DNA from: Sarocladium kiliense
Taxonomy: Eukaryota; Ascomycota; Sordariomycetes; Hypocreales; Sarocladiaceae
Length of the DNA stretch: 64,000 nt
Assembly: GCA_030734395.1 (NCBI GenBank)
Contig: JAUZTG010000016.1
Location: 2,170,001-2,234,000, forward strand
Direction of reading: 5' to 3'
A program made the position numbers and the translations under genes. This document shows positions 55,328 through 64,000 of this stretch, piece after piece. The notes under the pieces are model-generated. The model made no database searches and had not been told where the DNA came from. It saw only the letters and a program-made list of their open reading frames with translations. The first letter of the stretch is position 1; every line of letters begins with the position of its first letter.

Positions 55328-56578
55328 TCACTCTTGGCTGTCAGACTGGACACGCTTGACGACTTCCACTAGGGAAGAGTAAAGCTTCTCATTCGATTGG
55401 ATGCCGCAGACCTTGGTCACAACATCCTCAGGGCCGTTCTCAATCATGATCTTGGCCAGCTCCTTGGATTCCTCGTCGGACTCGACGTTCTGGAAACGGA
55501 AAGCCATCTCGATGGCATCAAGGAGGTACTTGCAAGACATGTCGTTCTCGGCGAGCTCAGCAGCAGGGCCAATGAACCGCTCCTTGCGAGAGAGCTTGCG
55601 GAGAGGGGCGCGACCGACACGCTCATTGTCATCCTCAAGGTGAGGGTTTCCAATACGAGTAATGATCTTGTTCACGTAGGCAGCCTGGGCATCTTCGTCA
55701 ATGCCGTGCTTGGAAACGAGAAGGGATTTGGTCTCTTCCAAAGCGCCGCGGACCTCAGCCATGATGTCCTTGTCTTGCAGAGCATCATAGACGGTCTTCT
55801 TCTGACGATTATAGCCATGATAGGCAGCAGTGGCATGACCAGTGTTGACTGTGAAGAGCTTGCGCTCAATGAAGGGTTCAAGGTTGTCAACCCAGTTGAT
55901 CCCTTCAATGGAAGGGATTCCAATGTCCTGGAAGGGAGTCTTGTCGACGACCCATTCGAAGAACTTCTCAAGTGTCACATCGAGACCAGCGTTGGGGTCC
56001 TGAGCAGGCACAATTCTGTCAATGGCAGAGTTGGCGAAACGAGCACGCAAGTGGTGGTCTGCAAGACGCTCAGAAGCGGTGTTCTGGGGGCTCTTGATGA
56101 ACTCGGCAAGGGTATCTGTGGCGCCAATGGCGTTCTCGCAGGCAATGACGTGAAGGGGAGACTCGCCATCAGCACGGCGATCGATACCCTTGGCAATGAC
56201 CGGAGCGATGAACTTGAGGATGTTTGGACCGACGGAGCATGTGACAACGTCGGCAGTAGCAATCTCCTTGATCAGATCCTCCTCATGTGTCTTGGAGTTG
56301 ATGGCACGGTAGTTTGTGATGGTGTTCTCCGTGGTACCCTCGGAGCCGACCTCGATGACACGGTATGAAGGGGAGCTGTTGATCTTGTCGATAAGGGCGT
56401 CCATAACGTCCGCGAAGACGACCTCATAGCCAGAGTTGTGAAGGAAGCATGCAACGAAGCCACGGCCTGGGGGGTGAACAAAGCGTTAGCGGGGTGCTCA
56501 ACGGTGATCGTCAATGGGGAAGTGGAGTTACTTACCGATGTTGCCGGCACCGAAGTGAACTGCTTTCTTGTTTGCCAT
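55328..56578 (-). CDS. mpdA: Mannitol-1-phosphate 5-dehydrogenase
   Basis: Interconverts fructose-6-phosphate and mannitol-1-phosphate with NAD(H) in the cytosol, the first step of mannitol storage. Two exons on the minus strand: 56536-56578 and 55328-56466, giving 393 aa, normal for the family. The 69-nt intron splits the Gly codon of the NAD-binding motif GAGNIGRG (residues 10-17). The start MANKKAVHFGAGNIG is canonical. Further motifs are CENAIGATDTLAEFI and NWVDNLEPFIERKLFTVNTG, with the catalytic Lys (~217), then HATAAYHGYNRQKKTVYDAL. The long polyol-dehydrogenase C-terminal domain follows (NPHLEDDNERVGRAPLRKLS, ERFIGPAAEL). All key residues are present. A large open frame on the opposite strand (55397-56368) mirrors this gene and is a codon-bias shadow. 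Confidence 0.96.
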
Positions 56579-58122
56579 TTTGATGGGTTGTGATGTGAGG
56601 GGAGGTTTGATGTTTGGAGAGTTGATGATGAGGGAGAGATTAAGAGTTCCTGAGGAGCAAGAAATTGGAAGACTTTTGAGGTTCAAGACGGAGAGAAGAG
56701 TGGGTAAGGACGAGGGTAGGCGGTTTGAAGGCCAGGGAGTGAAAGTAGTGGTGAATGGAGTAGAAGAGAAGAGATGAAGGTCGACGATGGAAGAGAAAGC
56801 GGGGGAGGGGCCCCTTATGTTCGTTACGGTGAGTGCAGCCCAGGGCCCTTTCCTGCTGGTATCGTGACGCTGACGGTATCGCACCGTATTAAAAGGCGCA
56901 GCATGGTGACGCAGCTGATGCCCCGCTGTGAGGCATCGTGCCAGGCCTGTATGCTTCTGACTTTCAGGTGGTCGCTGCTGGGTTACGGGCGCTGTGCCTG
57001 ACCCCTCCGTGCCCCACCTTTAGCGCTGTTTGCAAGCTGGTCTCCGTCATCAAGGCCCCCACTGACAGGCGCTTTGCAACTAGCGTGATTGGATAGTTCA
57101 CCCGAGAGGGTTTCAGGACAGGCTTAGCGCTGGAGCGGGGCTGGCAAGAGTATCATGTCGAGCGAAGGGAGCGGAGGAGGGGCATTCGTTCTGAGAGGGA
57201 ACTCTGCAGCGCGGCGGTGGCATTGTGTCGTAGGATGCGGGCAAAGGCAACTGAGGCATTTCCATAGAGTTGGTCGAGATGCATCCGTACAGGGGCAGTC
57301 GGAAGGAAACGCAGCAAGAGTAATAAGACACAAATGCACGCACGGGATGCTTATCTGAGTGGAAATCGAATTATGTCACGCACGCCCTGGAATCCCACTT
57401 TGACGATGGCCTCATCCAGTCCAAGTGTCCAAGCCACCCGCCCCAACGCTTCCGTGCCCCTCCGTTCACCGCTACCGTGGCGCTATCAGCCTTCTGGCCG
57501 GCTCAGGCTTAGCCTCTGATGGCCCCCTGATAGTTCCATGTTCGTGAACGTAACAGACGGTGCAAAAATACCGTGGCATGACATCACACTGTGATTCAAT
57601 TTGGTGCAAATCGGAAGTCATCGACAGGCACAGGCTGGGACAAGGTTGGGAATATATGGAGCATCGCCAAAGCACTTCCGGATCTTCAAGGCCTTTTTCA
57701 CTATGTGGGCCGTTTCCATCTCCCATATGAGTGATCATCTCGTCATTGTTAGCCAATGCTATGGGGGGGTTTGCCTGTCAAAAATCTCGTTCAAGCATGA
57801 CATGTCCATTCCATGAACGGTTTCCACCTATCGCCGAGGGCACCGAACCACGTGTGCATGGACTCCTGTGCCCGGAATGCTCGACCGCCATCCCGTCACT
57901 TCGACTTCACTGTTCCGATTCCTCCCATTTACCATCGTGGCGTGGGCCTTCGCTGTGGCTCCGCAGTGCCATTGTCCCCGCTGTAACTATCACTTGCGGG
58001 CGGTCCGTGGCTGTGTTGAATATCGTCACGGCCCGGTTCCCTCCTTGATGTTCGCACATACCCGGAGCAAGACCGACATGTGCTTACTGACCATCCATCC
58101 GGCCGAGGTGTAAATTATGCCC
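56579..58122. other. Intergenic region
   Basis: About 1.5 kb upstream of mpdA and downstream of the UCH gene. No gene supported; open frames around 57113-57520 and 57731-58113 lack motifs. It should hold the mpdA promoter. Confidence 0.45.
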
Positions 58123-58935
58123 TCAATCCGTGGCTCCGGCCAGAGCGATAGCGCTGAATCTAAGGTCCTCGCCTTCTCGCTCGAGAAACTTCAGTGCACC
58201 CAAGCTCAGGGCCTTGGCGCTCAAAGCGTCTTCGTTGCTATCAAGCTGGCCTCGACGGATAGGGCCCTTGCGCCGTCCGTCTAGCTCCCAGAGCCGATTG
58301 TCGTTGTCCTTAACGAAACACACGTAGTGGAGATCGACATCGTCCTCTGCGTTTGGTGCTGCTGTATCACCACCTGAAGCTGCTTCTCTATGTGCCGCAG
58401 CAAGTTCTGGGGTCTTTTCGAGCAACGCAGATCGCTCGTTCGGGGTCAAGTCGACAGATTTCTTCAAGAGCTCGTCAAGAGTTGAACCCTCCTCTATATC
58501 CCACGTTATTAGTTGCCTTAAATCTGGAACGTAGCCGCTGGCGGGTAGGAGTTTCTTACCGATCAAGGCACGTGCTGGACCGTTGGAAACAGCATGCAGC
58601 AATCCCATCAGACCACAAGCATTGCGAATAGTCTGTCGCCACCATAAGACAGGCTCAGAAGAGCCCTTGCCATGATAATCTTCCGCCAAAGTGTCCTCGG
58701 CCATGCGATGGCTTTCGTAGGCGGCGCTGACAGGGAAGACGAGCAAGAGGGCAAGGGCAGGTCGGGGGATGAAGGCTAAAAGCTCAGGCTCTGTCAAGGA
58801 GTAGACATCGTGCATCTCCAGACCTTGAGAAACGCCCAGCTTGTGGATGAGGTTTGTCATCAACTGAGGGTTCGCCTCGAGCGGAATGAAGGCGAGGGAG
58901 CCATGATCGGGATCAGGGTCGGTAGTGGTCGACAT
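58123..58935 (-). CDS. Ubiquitin C-terminal hydrolase, UCH-L3/Yuh1 type
   Basis: Cysteine protease removing small adducts from ubiquitin C-termini and recycling ubiquitin. Two exons on the minus strand, 58560-58935 and 58123-58493, giving 248 aa, the usual length. The intron (58494-58559, 66 nt, GTAAGA...ATAG) is in frame and without a stop, so a retained form of 270 aa is also possible. Catalytic residues are Gln101 and Cys107 in RQTIRNACGLMGLLHAVS, His ~181 in LHYVCFV and Asp ~197 in LWELDGRR. The early segment SLAFIPLEANPQLMTNLIHK matches UCH N-termini, as does EPVLWWRQTI. Removing the intron gives ARALIEEGSTLDELLKKSV, which fits other fungal UCH proteins better than the unspliced form. 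Cytosolic, constitutive. It is divergent from the small hydrophilic protein gene. Confidence 0.92.
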   Translation of the reverse strand: MSTTTDPDPDHGSLAFIPLEANPQLMTNLIHKLGVSQGLEMHDVYSLTEPELLAFIPRPALALLLVFPVSAAYESHRMAEDTLAEDYHGKGSSEPVLWWRQTIRNACGLMGLLHAVSNGPARALIGKKLLPASGYVPDLRQLITWDIEEGSTLDELLKKSVDLTPNERSALLEKTPELAAAHREAASGGDTAAPNAEDDVDLHYVCFVKDNDNRLWELDGRRKGPIRRGQLDSNEDALSAKALSLGALKFLEREGEDLRFSAIALAGATD

Positions 58936-59387
58936 GATCAGTGATGATTTGGACAGTCTTCGTCAGGAACGTTGAGGTCCAAGTTCGCGTAGAGTGGGAC
59001 GCGTTCGAGCCAGACGCGTCTTTGGCAAACCTCAAATGTCGATAGGACCAGGCAACGTCAGACGGTTGGTGGATGGTGTGTGCAAGGGGATGATGGTTTG
59101 GCGGCTGTCTGACGTCAACCGACCGCGGGGTCCTAGCTTGGAATGGAGGGGGATCCTGACTACCTTACCCACAGCCTGTAGCCTGTGATACAGCACGCAG
59201 CACGCTGACGTCGTCTACTGGACGCGATTCACCGAACTCCGGAGTATTCCTCCCGCACCAAGGTCATGTACTTTGGGGGTTGGTGCCTCAGGGCAGGCAC
59301 CTGACCGAGGGTACATGATCTGACGTCCGGAACCGTTTCTACTACACGATACTGTAAATCAGATTTGCCACTCGAGCTACGATAGCA
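58936..59387. promoter_or_regulatory. Divergent promoter with clustered CRE-like and STRE sites
   Basis: A 452-bp region between the UCH (minus) and small hydrophilic protein (plus) genes. It holds three TGACGTC motifs (TGACGTCA at 59110-59117, TGACGTCG at 59206-59213, TGACGTCC at 59321-59328) and two AGGGG motifs (59085-59089, 59147-59151). Such motifs bind ATF/CREB bZIP factors and Msn2/4-like C2H2 factors in known fungi. Three in 220 bp is denser than expected by chance, but statistics were not computed. Confidence 0.5.
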
Positions 59388-59884
59388 ATGGAGAATCAGC
59401 GCCAATACAGCGAGAATACCGTCCCTGAGACGGCAATTCCGGCTTCAGGAACTGCGACAGCTCAAGAGACCAGGGCCCCTCGCAAGGAAGCAACTGCGTT
59501 CGGGACGAACACCACTGCCTCGGAATTTCCTCCACCCCCAAAGCGTACAGACTACACCGCACCTCCACCCCGAGCTGAAGCGGCCACTTCACATGAGAAC
59601 CCCTCACGTCATCACACCGGGTCGAACATCATCAATAAAGTGAAGGGGGTTGCAGCTCAGGGACATGTGAGATTTCCATGACCCACATCTAGAAGCCATA
59701 TCCAATGCTAATTTCTGCTCAGGGTTTGGGAGAGAACCTTCGTGGCAACTTCAATGCTGCTGTCGACACGGCTTTTAACGACAAGGAAGGTCAGGCAAGG
59801 GACGAAGCCATCGCTAGTAAGGGAGAAAAGGAGGTCATCAATAAGGAGTTTGATCACAGCAAGGGCGCCCGCAAGCTGGCGTAA
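59388..59884 (+). CDS. Small hydrophilic stress-type protein
   Basis: Two exons, 59388-59666 and 59723-59884, 146 aa; the 56-nt intron is phase 0. The protein is strongly hydrophilic, without signal peptide or membrane segment. The N-terminal two thirds are Thr/Ala/Pro/Glu-rich (PETAIPASGTATAQETRAP). The C-terminal part after the intron (GLGENLRGNFNAAVDTAF, EGQARDEAIASKGEKEVI) looks like a conserved short helical module found in small fungal stress-related proteins, though I cannot name a family. Asp/Asn/Glu and Gly content suggest a LEA/hydrophilin-like disordered protein. The stop could be bypassed: GC|GTAAGC at the end is a possible donor, but no sensible third exon follows. Convergent with catalase, with 82 bp between stop codons, and preceded by three CRE-like sites. 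Confidence 0.75.
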
Positions 59885-59966
59885 GCAAGATACTATAAAT
59901 CCGTATTCACCTATAAAACTCCTTCAAGCTTTCAATTTAATCCCAGCGTCATACCAATTAGGTCCC

Positions 59967-62236
59967 TCAGTACGCCACCATTGTGCTGAGGCCGTCAAGT
60001 TCCCTCTGCCAGCACCTGTGATTGCTCACATTGATGACGAACTTCTCCAGGAATCCCTTCGCACCCTTAGCAACCTCGACAACCTCCTTCAGAGTCTCCG
60101 GCTTGGGGTGACGAAGCGTCACAACGCCGTAGCTCTCCACGGCTTCGCTGTCGGATGACAGTTGAACGCCGGGAAGTTGGAAGGCCATTTCAAGAAGCTT
60201 AACGGATTCTCCCGTAGCGGCAACTGTCTTCAGATGGCCGAATGCCTCACGGACGTAATGAACAGCTCTGCCGTTCTTCATGAGTGTCTCGGCAGACTTG
60301 GCACCTCCAGGCACGAAGACAGCGTCGAACATGGTGCTCCGCTGGCCTTCGAGGTTGTGATCAGGTACAACACCCTTAGAGTTCGAACTATCCTCACCAG
60401 CGGCATAGATGGCGGAGCGGCGAGGAGCAATGATAAAGGGCAGGGCCTGGTTCGCCTTGACGGTGGCATACATAGCGTCGTACGCAACCTTGTCATACCC
60501 ATCTGCGATGATGATGGCGATACGACGAGAGCTGATGATGGGCTTAGAGGGAAGGTAGTCCATCTGACTGAGACCCTTGGCCTTCTTGCCATGATTTGGT
60601 CGGCCTGCCTTGTCAGGCTTCGTGCCGCCGACCATGTCTGCTACGGACTGGGCAAGAGGGAGGTCAATATCGGCAAGCCTCTTTGTCATGCGGTCGTAGA
60701 CAATTGCCTCGTCGCAATGGTCAAGCTCGAAGCCAAAAGCAGCTAGGACATGGGACTTTTCGATCTCGGAAAGGGAGTTGTAAAACAGCTGAGCCTGAGA
60801 GTAGTGCTCACTGAACTTTGCGCTCTTCGCCCGCTCCTTGATGCCCTGGACCTTGGCTGGGTAGTCGACATACCCGCCCTCTTCCTTCGTAGCTGGCGGG
60901 CGCGCCTCAAAGCGATTCGGCCAGTAGTTGACCTTGCCGCGAGTGATTGTGTGACGCATTGCACCGTCTCGGTTGAAGTTCATGACGGGGCAAACAGGTT
61001 TGTTGATAGGCAGCTCTTGCCAGTTTACGCCGAGACGGGTGATCTGAGTATCGAAATATGAGAAGTTACGGCCTTGCAGCAAAGGATCGTCGGAGAACCC
61101 AATGCCAGGAACGATATGACCGGTGCAGAACGCAACCTGCTCTGTCTGAGGGAAGTACTCATCGACAGTTCGGTTGAGCTCAAGCTCACCAATGTAGCGA
61201 ATAGGGACGAGCTCCTCAGGCCAGACTTTGGTAGCGTCGAGGATGTCAAAGTCGAAGTCGTGTTCCTTGGCCTCGGGGATTGTCTGAATGCCAAACTTCC
61301 ACTTTGGGAATGCGCCGCTCTGAATAGCCTCTTCAAGATCCTTCCGGTGGAAATCAGGGTCTTGACCAGCCAGCTTGAGAGCCTCATCCCAGACAAGGGA
61401 GTGCACACCGAGGTCTGGCGTCCAGTGGAACTTGACGAAGTGGCGTTCGCCCTTATCGTTGACAAGTGTGAAGGTGTTGACACCAAAGCCTTGCATCATT
61501 CGGTATGAACGGGGAATCGTCCTGTCAGACATGGCCCACATGTACATATGCGTAGCCTCGCTGTGCATTTGCACGAAGTCCCAGAAGTTGTTGTGCGCAG
61601 TTTGTGCCTGAGGGACCTCATTATGAGGCTCTGGCTTTCCGGCGTGGATCAGATCGGGGAACTTTAGCGCATCCTGGATGAAGAAGACGGGAATGTTGTT
61701 GCCGACGAGATCCCAGTTGCCCTCATCCGTGTAGAACTTGACGGCAAAGCCGCGGACATCACGGACTGTATCAGCCGATCCACGGCTTCCAAGTACAGTT
61801 GAGAAACGGACGAAGATGGGCGTCTCACGCGAGGTGTCTGTCAGAACACCTGCGCTAGTCACGTCCGAGGCAGATTCAAAGAGAGTAAACTTTCCGAATG
61901 CGCCAGCGCCACGAGCGTGGACAACACGCTCAGGAATGCGCTCATGATCGAACCTGTGGATCTAACACCGATTTCAGTCAGCGGATTTCTTGCCTCCATT
62001 GAAACGGCGGAACACACCTTCTCACGAGCAAAACCATCCTCCAGGAGCATGGGTCCTATTTGATCTGGCTTATTTACACGAAGCCAGTCATCCGTGTTGG
62101 TCTGAAGGGTGCCAAAATCGCTTGTGATCCGATCTTTGTGGGAGACATCTTGGGTATTGGCCTCCAGCTGGGTCAACTTGACGCTTCCTGAACCCATGAC
62201 GGCGTTTTTGATAGATTCTGGAACGAGGTGCGACAT
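59967..62236 (-). CDS. catA: Large-subunit heme catalase
   Basis: Decomposes hydrogen peroxide; large-subunit (clade 2) type with an added C-terminal domain. Two exons on the minus strand: 62018-62236 and 59967-61961, giving 737 aa. The 56-nt intron is phase 0. The catalytic core includes His88 in ERVVHARGAGAFG, Asn161/162 in DLVGNNIPVFFIQD and the heme-ligand Tyr375 in GRNFSYFDTQITRLG. The flexible C-terminal region (~500-737) has the DJ-1/GATase-like fold: SSRRIAIIIADGYDKVAY, FDAVFVPGGAKSAETLM. The N-terminus (MSHLVPESIKNAVMGSG) lacks a signal peptide, so it is intracellular, like the spore catalase CatA of aspergilli. The gene symbol rests on that resemblance. A perfect CRE and AGGGG motifs lie upstream, suggesting stress or conidial control. 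Confidence 0.95.
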
Positions 62237-62388
62237 GCTCTTCGTGATATGTGCTTGATTGACGATGGAGTTTGGCAATCAGGATAATTCAGCGGTGAAA
62301 GGCCAGGCCCTTCACTCTGCCGGACCTCGAGCCTTTGTAGTCGGCCCATGGAACTCAGTCTTCAGAATTGCCGTTACAAAGTCGGTTA

Positions 62389-62393
62389 CCCCT
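62389..62393 (-). promoter_or_regulatory. STRE-like motif upstream of catalase
   Basis: CCCCT on the plus strand (AGGGG on the catalase strand), 153 bp upstream of its start codon. A second AGGGG is at 62618-62622. Such motifs bind stress-responsive zinc-finger factors in fungi; five bases alone are weak evidence. Confidence 0.35.
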
Positions 62394-62411
62394 CCGCGAA
62401 TTGGATAAAAC

Positions 62412-62419
62412 TGACGTCA
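62412..62419 (-). promoter_or_regulatory. Perfect CRE (TGACGTCA) upstream of catalase
   Basis: An 8-bp palindrome recognised by ATF/CREB bZIP factors, 176 bp upstream of the catalase start codon. In Aspergillus, conidial catalase is known to depend on the bZIP factor AtfA, so this is a likely functional site; inference from motif and position. Confidence 0.55.
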
Positions 62420-62928
62420 AAGACTATGCATCTCCGGTGTGTATTCGCGGATTCATCACTCATGCCAGTGAAACAGTGGATCGTGGTCGCAGCATTTGCT
62501 CCGGGGGTTGTAGCCGAAGACGGTGAATCTCAGCGACATGCGCGTTGTTCAGCGAGAGCAGAAGAATGCATTCGCCCATCGTGATCCAATCGTTACTTGA
62601 CCTTTACCAATATTGACAGGGGTCCCGACGTGTACCTTGCGCTGTCAAGATGGTGGTACTGGTATCCTAGTTTGGGGGGCGGGACGATCGCGATGAGCTG
62701 TCTGCCGGAGCTGATGCTACGAACGGAATAACGAGAATAACTTGTATCGGGATTGATCCACAGATGCCGGAGAACATACCGAATATTCGCATTGCTTGGT
62801 AATGAGAATTGTCGCGTAGTAATATGGGAATCGTGGCTGCCGATGTCATCTACGCAAGGCTGCAGATCTGGCTCTGGAGGTCTCCATCAGGCAGAGCAAC
62901 TACCGAATATCGAGGTGTAGCTCTTTCT

Positions 62929-64000
62929 TCACTCGATCTGAGTGTCCGGCCTACGTGCAACCACAATTACGGCCTTCACGACCCTGGACCGACCGAACCA
63001 GCCAAATATCCTCCCCGCAAGCTTATACCCTCCCATGGATACCCCATACTGGCTTAGAGCCCGCTCTTGATGGTCGAGGAACCCTGACACTGGCTCGAAT
63101 ACGTGGCTTGATATGTCCTTGATTTCAATCTTATCCGGTGCATAGCCACACTCAATAAGCTCAGCTCGATACTCTGCCTCGGTTTTGAATGCTTTGACAG
63201 GGCATCTCATGATGATGCAGACGAGCCGCGCCCGCCATACATCACGCCACGGCGCTTTCTCGTTCAGAAGGAGGTCGAAAGCCATGGCATTTGCGCCAAT
63301 CTTGTTAGCAGCATAGCTGAAGACTGGCTTCCTCGATGGTTGGAAATGGTACAAACAGTCTAGTGCCAGAAGCCATGGCTCTTTAAAGTCGGGATCTGCT
63401 AAAGACTCCACGGCCTTCGTGGCTTGCGCGTTCCAGGTATCAGGTCTGGCTGCGTCAGCGCAGAAAAGCTTGAAAGAATCGTTGCTCAAAGCATTCGAGC
63501 CGCGAAGCTCGCGGGAGACATGGCGTGACGCAGTCTGCAATTGGGAAAGGTTGAGAGTGAGCCCAACATAGCGAAAGCTGTCCCACCCTCCGGGAGGCTC
63601 TGTGAGCCTAACAAGCTCGAACGTCTGGTCTCCGCAGCCAAATCCAAGATCAAGAATGGCTAGTGATTTGGGTTTCTGAGCCTGTGTATCGTGGTCTGCT
63701 TGCAGCAGCCCTGCTGTGCGCAGAATCTCTTTGAGGAGGTTGGCGCAGGCTTCCTCGAAAACCTCAACTGGCTGACCTTTGCTGTCGGTCCTGTAGAGAT
63801 GGTCAGCTGCCATCAAGTTCTGAGATTAAAACCACTGTCAGTTTACTCCGAATGAATGCTGCTCACCAGTAACCTAAGTTCATCCACGTTGAAGCCAGCG
63901 GCATGCGCGCATTGAGCTTCCAGTGACCCAGGCCATACGCGTCGCTGTTCCGGAGCGCGATGAGCGCTATCACGGAGAGCAGCAGGAGTGCCGCCACGAA
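62929..64000 (-). CDS. SAM-dependent methyltransferase (cut by right edge)
   Basis: Two visible exons on the minus strand: 63867-64000 (continuing past the edge) and 62929-63819. The upstream exon reads a hydrophobic helix (FVAALLLLSVIALIALRNSD), probably a membrane anchor, then HWKLNARMPLASTWMNLGYW, a motif typical of class I methyltransferases. The main exon holds motif I ILDLGFGCGDQTFELVRL, a substrate region WLLALDCLYHFQPSRKPVF and a C-terminal YGVSMGGYKLAGRIFGWFGR. The cofactor motif looks intact. The intron (63820-63866, GTGAGC...TCTCAG) gives a phase mismatch: exon 1 ends TG, and the first codon of exon 2 would become TGA. Either the true junction differs or the gene carries a frameshift. 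Substrate unknown; upstream exons lie outside the window. Confidence 0.78.
63820..63866 (-). other. Candidate intron with inconsistent phase
   Basis: GTGAGC at 63861-63866 and AG at 63820-63821 are good splice ends, but the 47-nt intron joins phase-2 and phase-0 frames. See the methyltransferase entry. Confidence 0.4.

Larger units (their letters stand above)
62237..62928. promoter_or_regulatory. Catalase promoter region
   Basis: About 690 bp between the catalase start and the 3' end of the methyltransferase gene, both on the minus strand. It carries the CRE (62412-62419), STRE-like motifs (62389-62393, 62618-62622) and a CCAAT box (62586-62590). No coding frame is supported. Confidence 0.5.

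Noticed and set aside
55397..56368. 323-codon open frame on the plus strand opposite mpdA
   Set aside because: It is an exact mirror of the mannitol-1-phosphate dehydrogenase exon, caused by codon bias in the real gene; no homology of its own.
59881..59990. Possible third exon of the small hydrophilic protein via donor GTAAGC
   Set aside because: No following acceptor gives a sensible coding continuation, and the region is the 3' end of catalase.

Overview
This 64-kb window is nuclear DNA of a filamentous ascomycete (Pezizomycotina, probably a Sordariomycete-type genome). The evidence is many short introns (44-121 nt) with GT...AG ends, gene spacing of 0.3-4.7 kb, and proteins typical of moulds: an OPT oligopeptide transporter, a FunK1 kinase, a mannitol-1-phosphate 5-dehydrogenase, a large-subunit catalase, a DUF2235 hydrolase and a DUF4419 protein. 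I place 25 protein-coding genes, two of them cut by the window edges. I found no tRNA, rRNA, CRISPR array, intact transposon or operon. Exon boundaries were read by hand from splice signals and reading-frame continuity; no alignment was run.

Layout. 0-11 kb: 3' end of an unknown gene, OPT transporter, a GPI-anchored secreted protein and a FunK1-type kinase, separated by 2-3 kb of apparently non-coding DNA. 11-22 kb: a housekeeping block with coatomer beta' (sec27, minus), divergent from an SCH9-type AGC kinase, then glucose-6-phosphate isomerase. 22-31 kb: a DUF4419 protein, augmin subunit HAUS6, mitochondrial ribosomal protein bS21m (minus) sharing a short divergent promoter with the splicing factor RBM25. 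31-42 kb: a peroxisomal enoyl-CoA hydratase/isomerase ending in SKL, a DUF2235 hydrolase, a membrane-anchored SDR, a VAMP7/Nyv1-type R-SNARE (minus) and mitochondrial helicase SUV3. 42-51 kb: a dual-specificity-phosphatase-like protein, an uncharacterised gene pair separated by an in-frame TAG, and a long Ser/Pro-rich protein. 50.7-55.3 kb is the largest gene-poor stretch. 55-64 kb: mannitol-1-phosphate dehydrogenase, a UCH-family deubiquitinase, a small hydrophilic protein, a large catalase, and a methyltransferase running off the right edge.

How genes may work together. Most neighbours are unrelated, as is usual in fungi. The exception is the right end: the small hydrophilic protein and the catalase are convergent with stop codons 82 bp apart. 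Both have CRE/ATF-type TGACGTC motifs and AGGGG (STRE) motifs upstream, suggesting a locally clustered stress response. Mannitol metabolism (at 55 kb) and hexose-phosphate isomerisation (at 20 kb) share fructose-6-phosphate but are not clustered.

The most unusual signals are gene-structure ones: an initiation codon split by an intron in the bS21m gene, whose unspliced form reads ATG-TAA; an in-frame TAG two codons before a well-formed phase-0 intron at 46.5 kb; a 66-nt stop-free intron inside the UCH catalytic domain; and an apparent splice-phase clash in the right-edge methyltransferase. None amounts to a proven new system; they are testable hypotheses.
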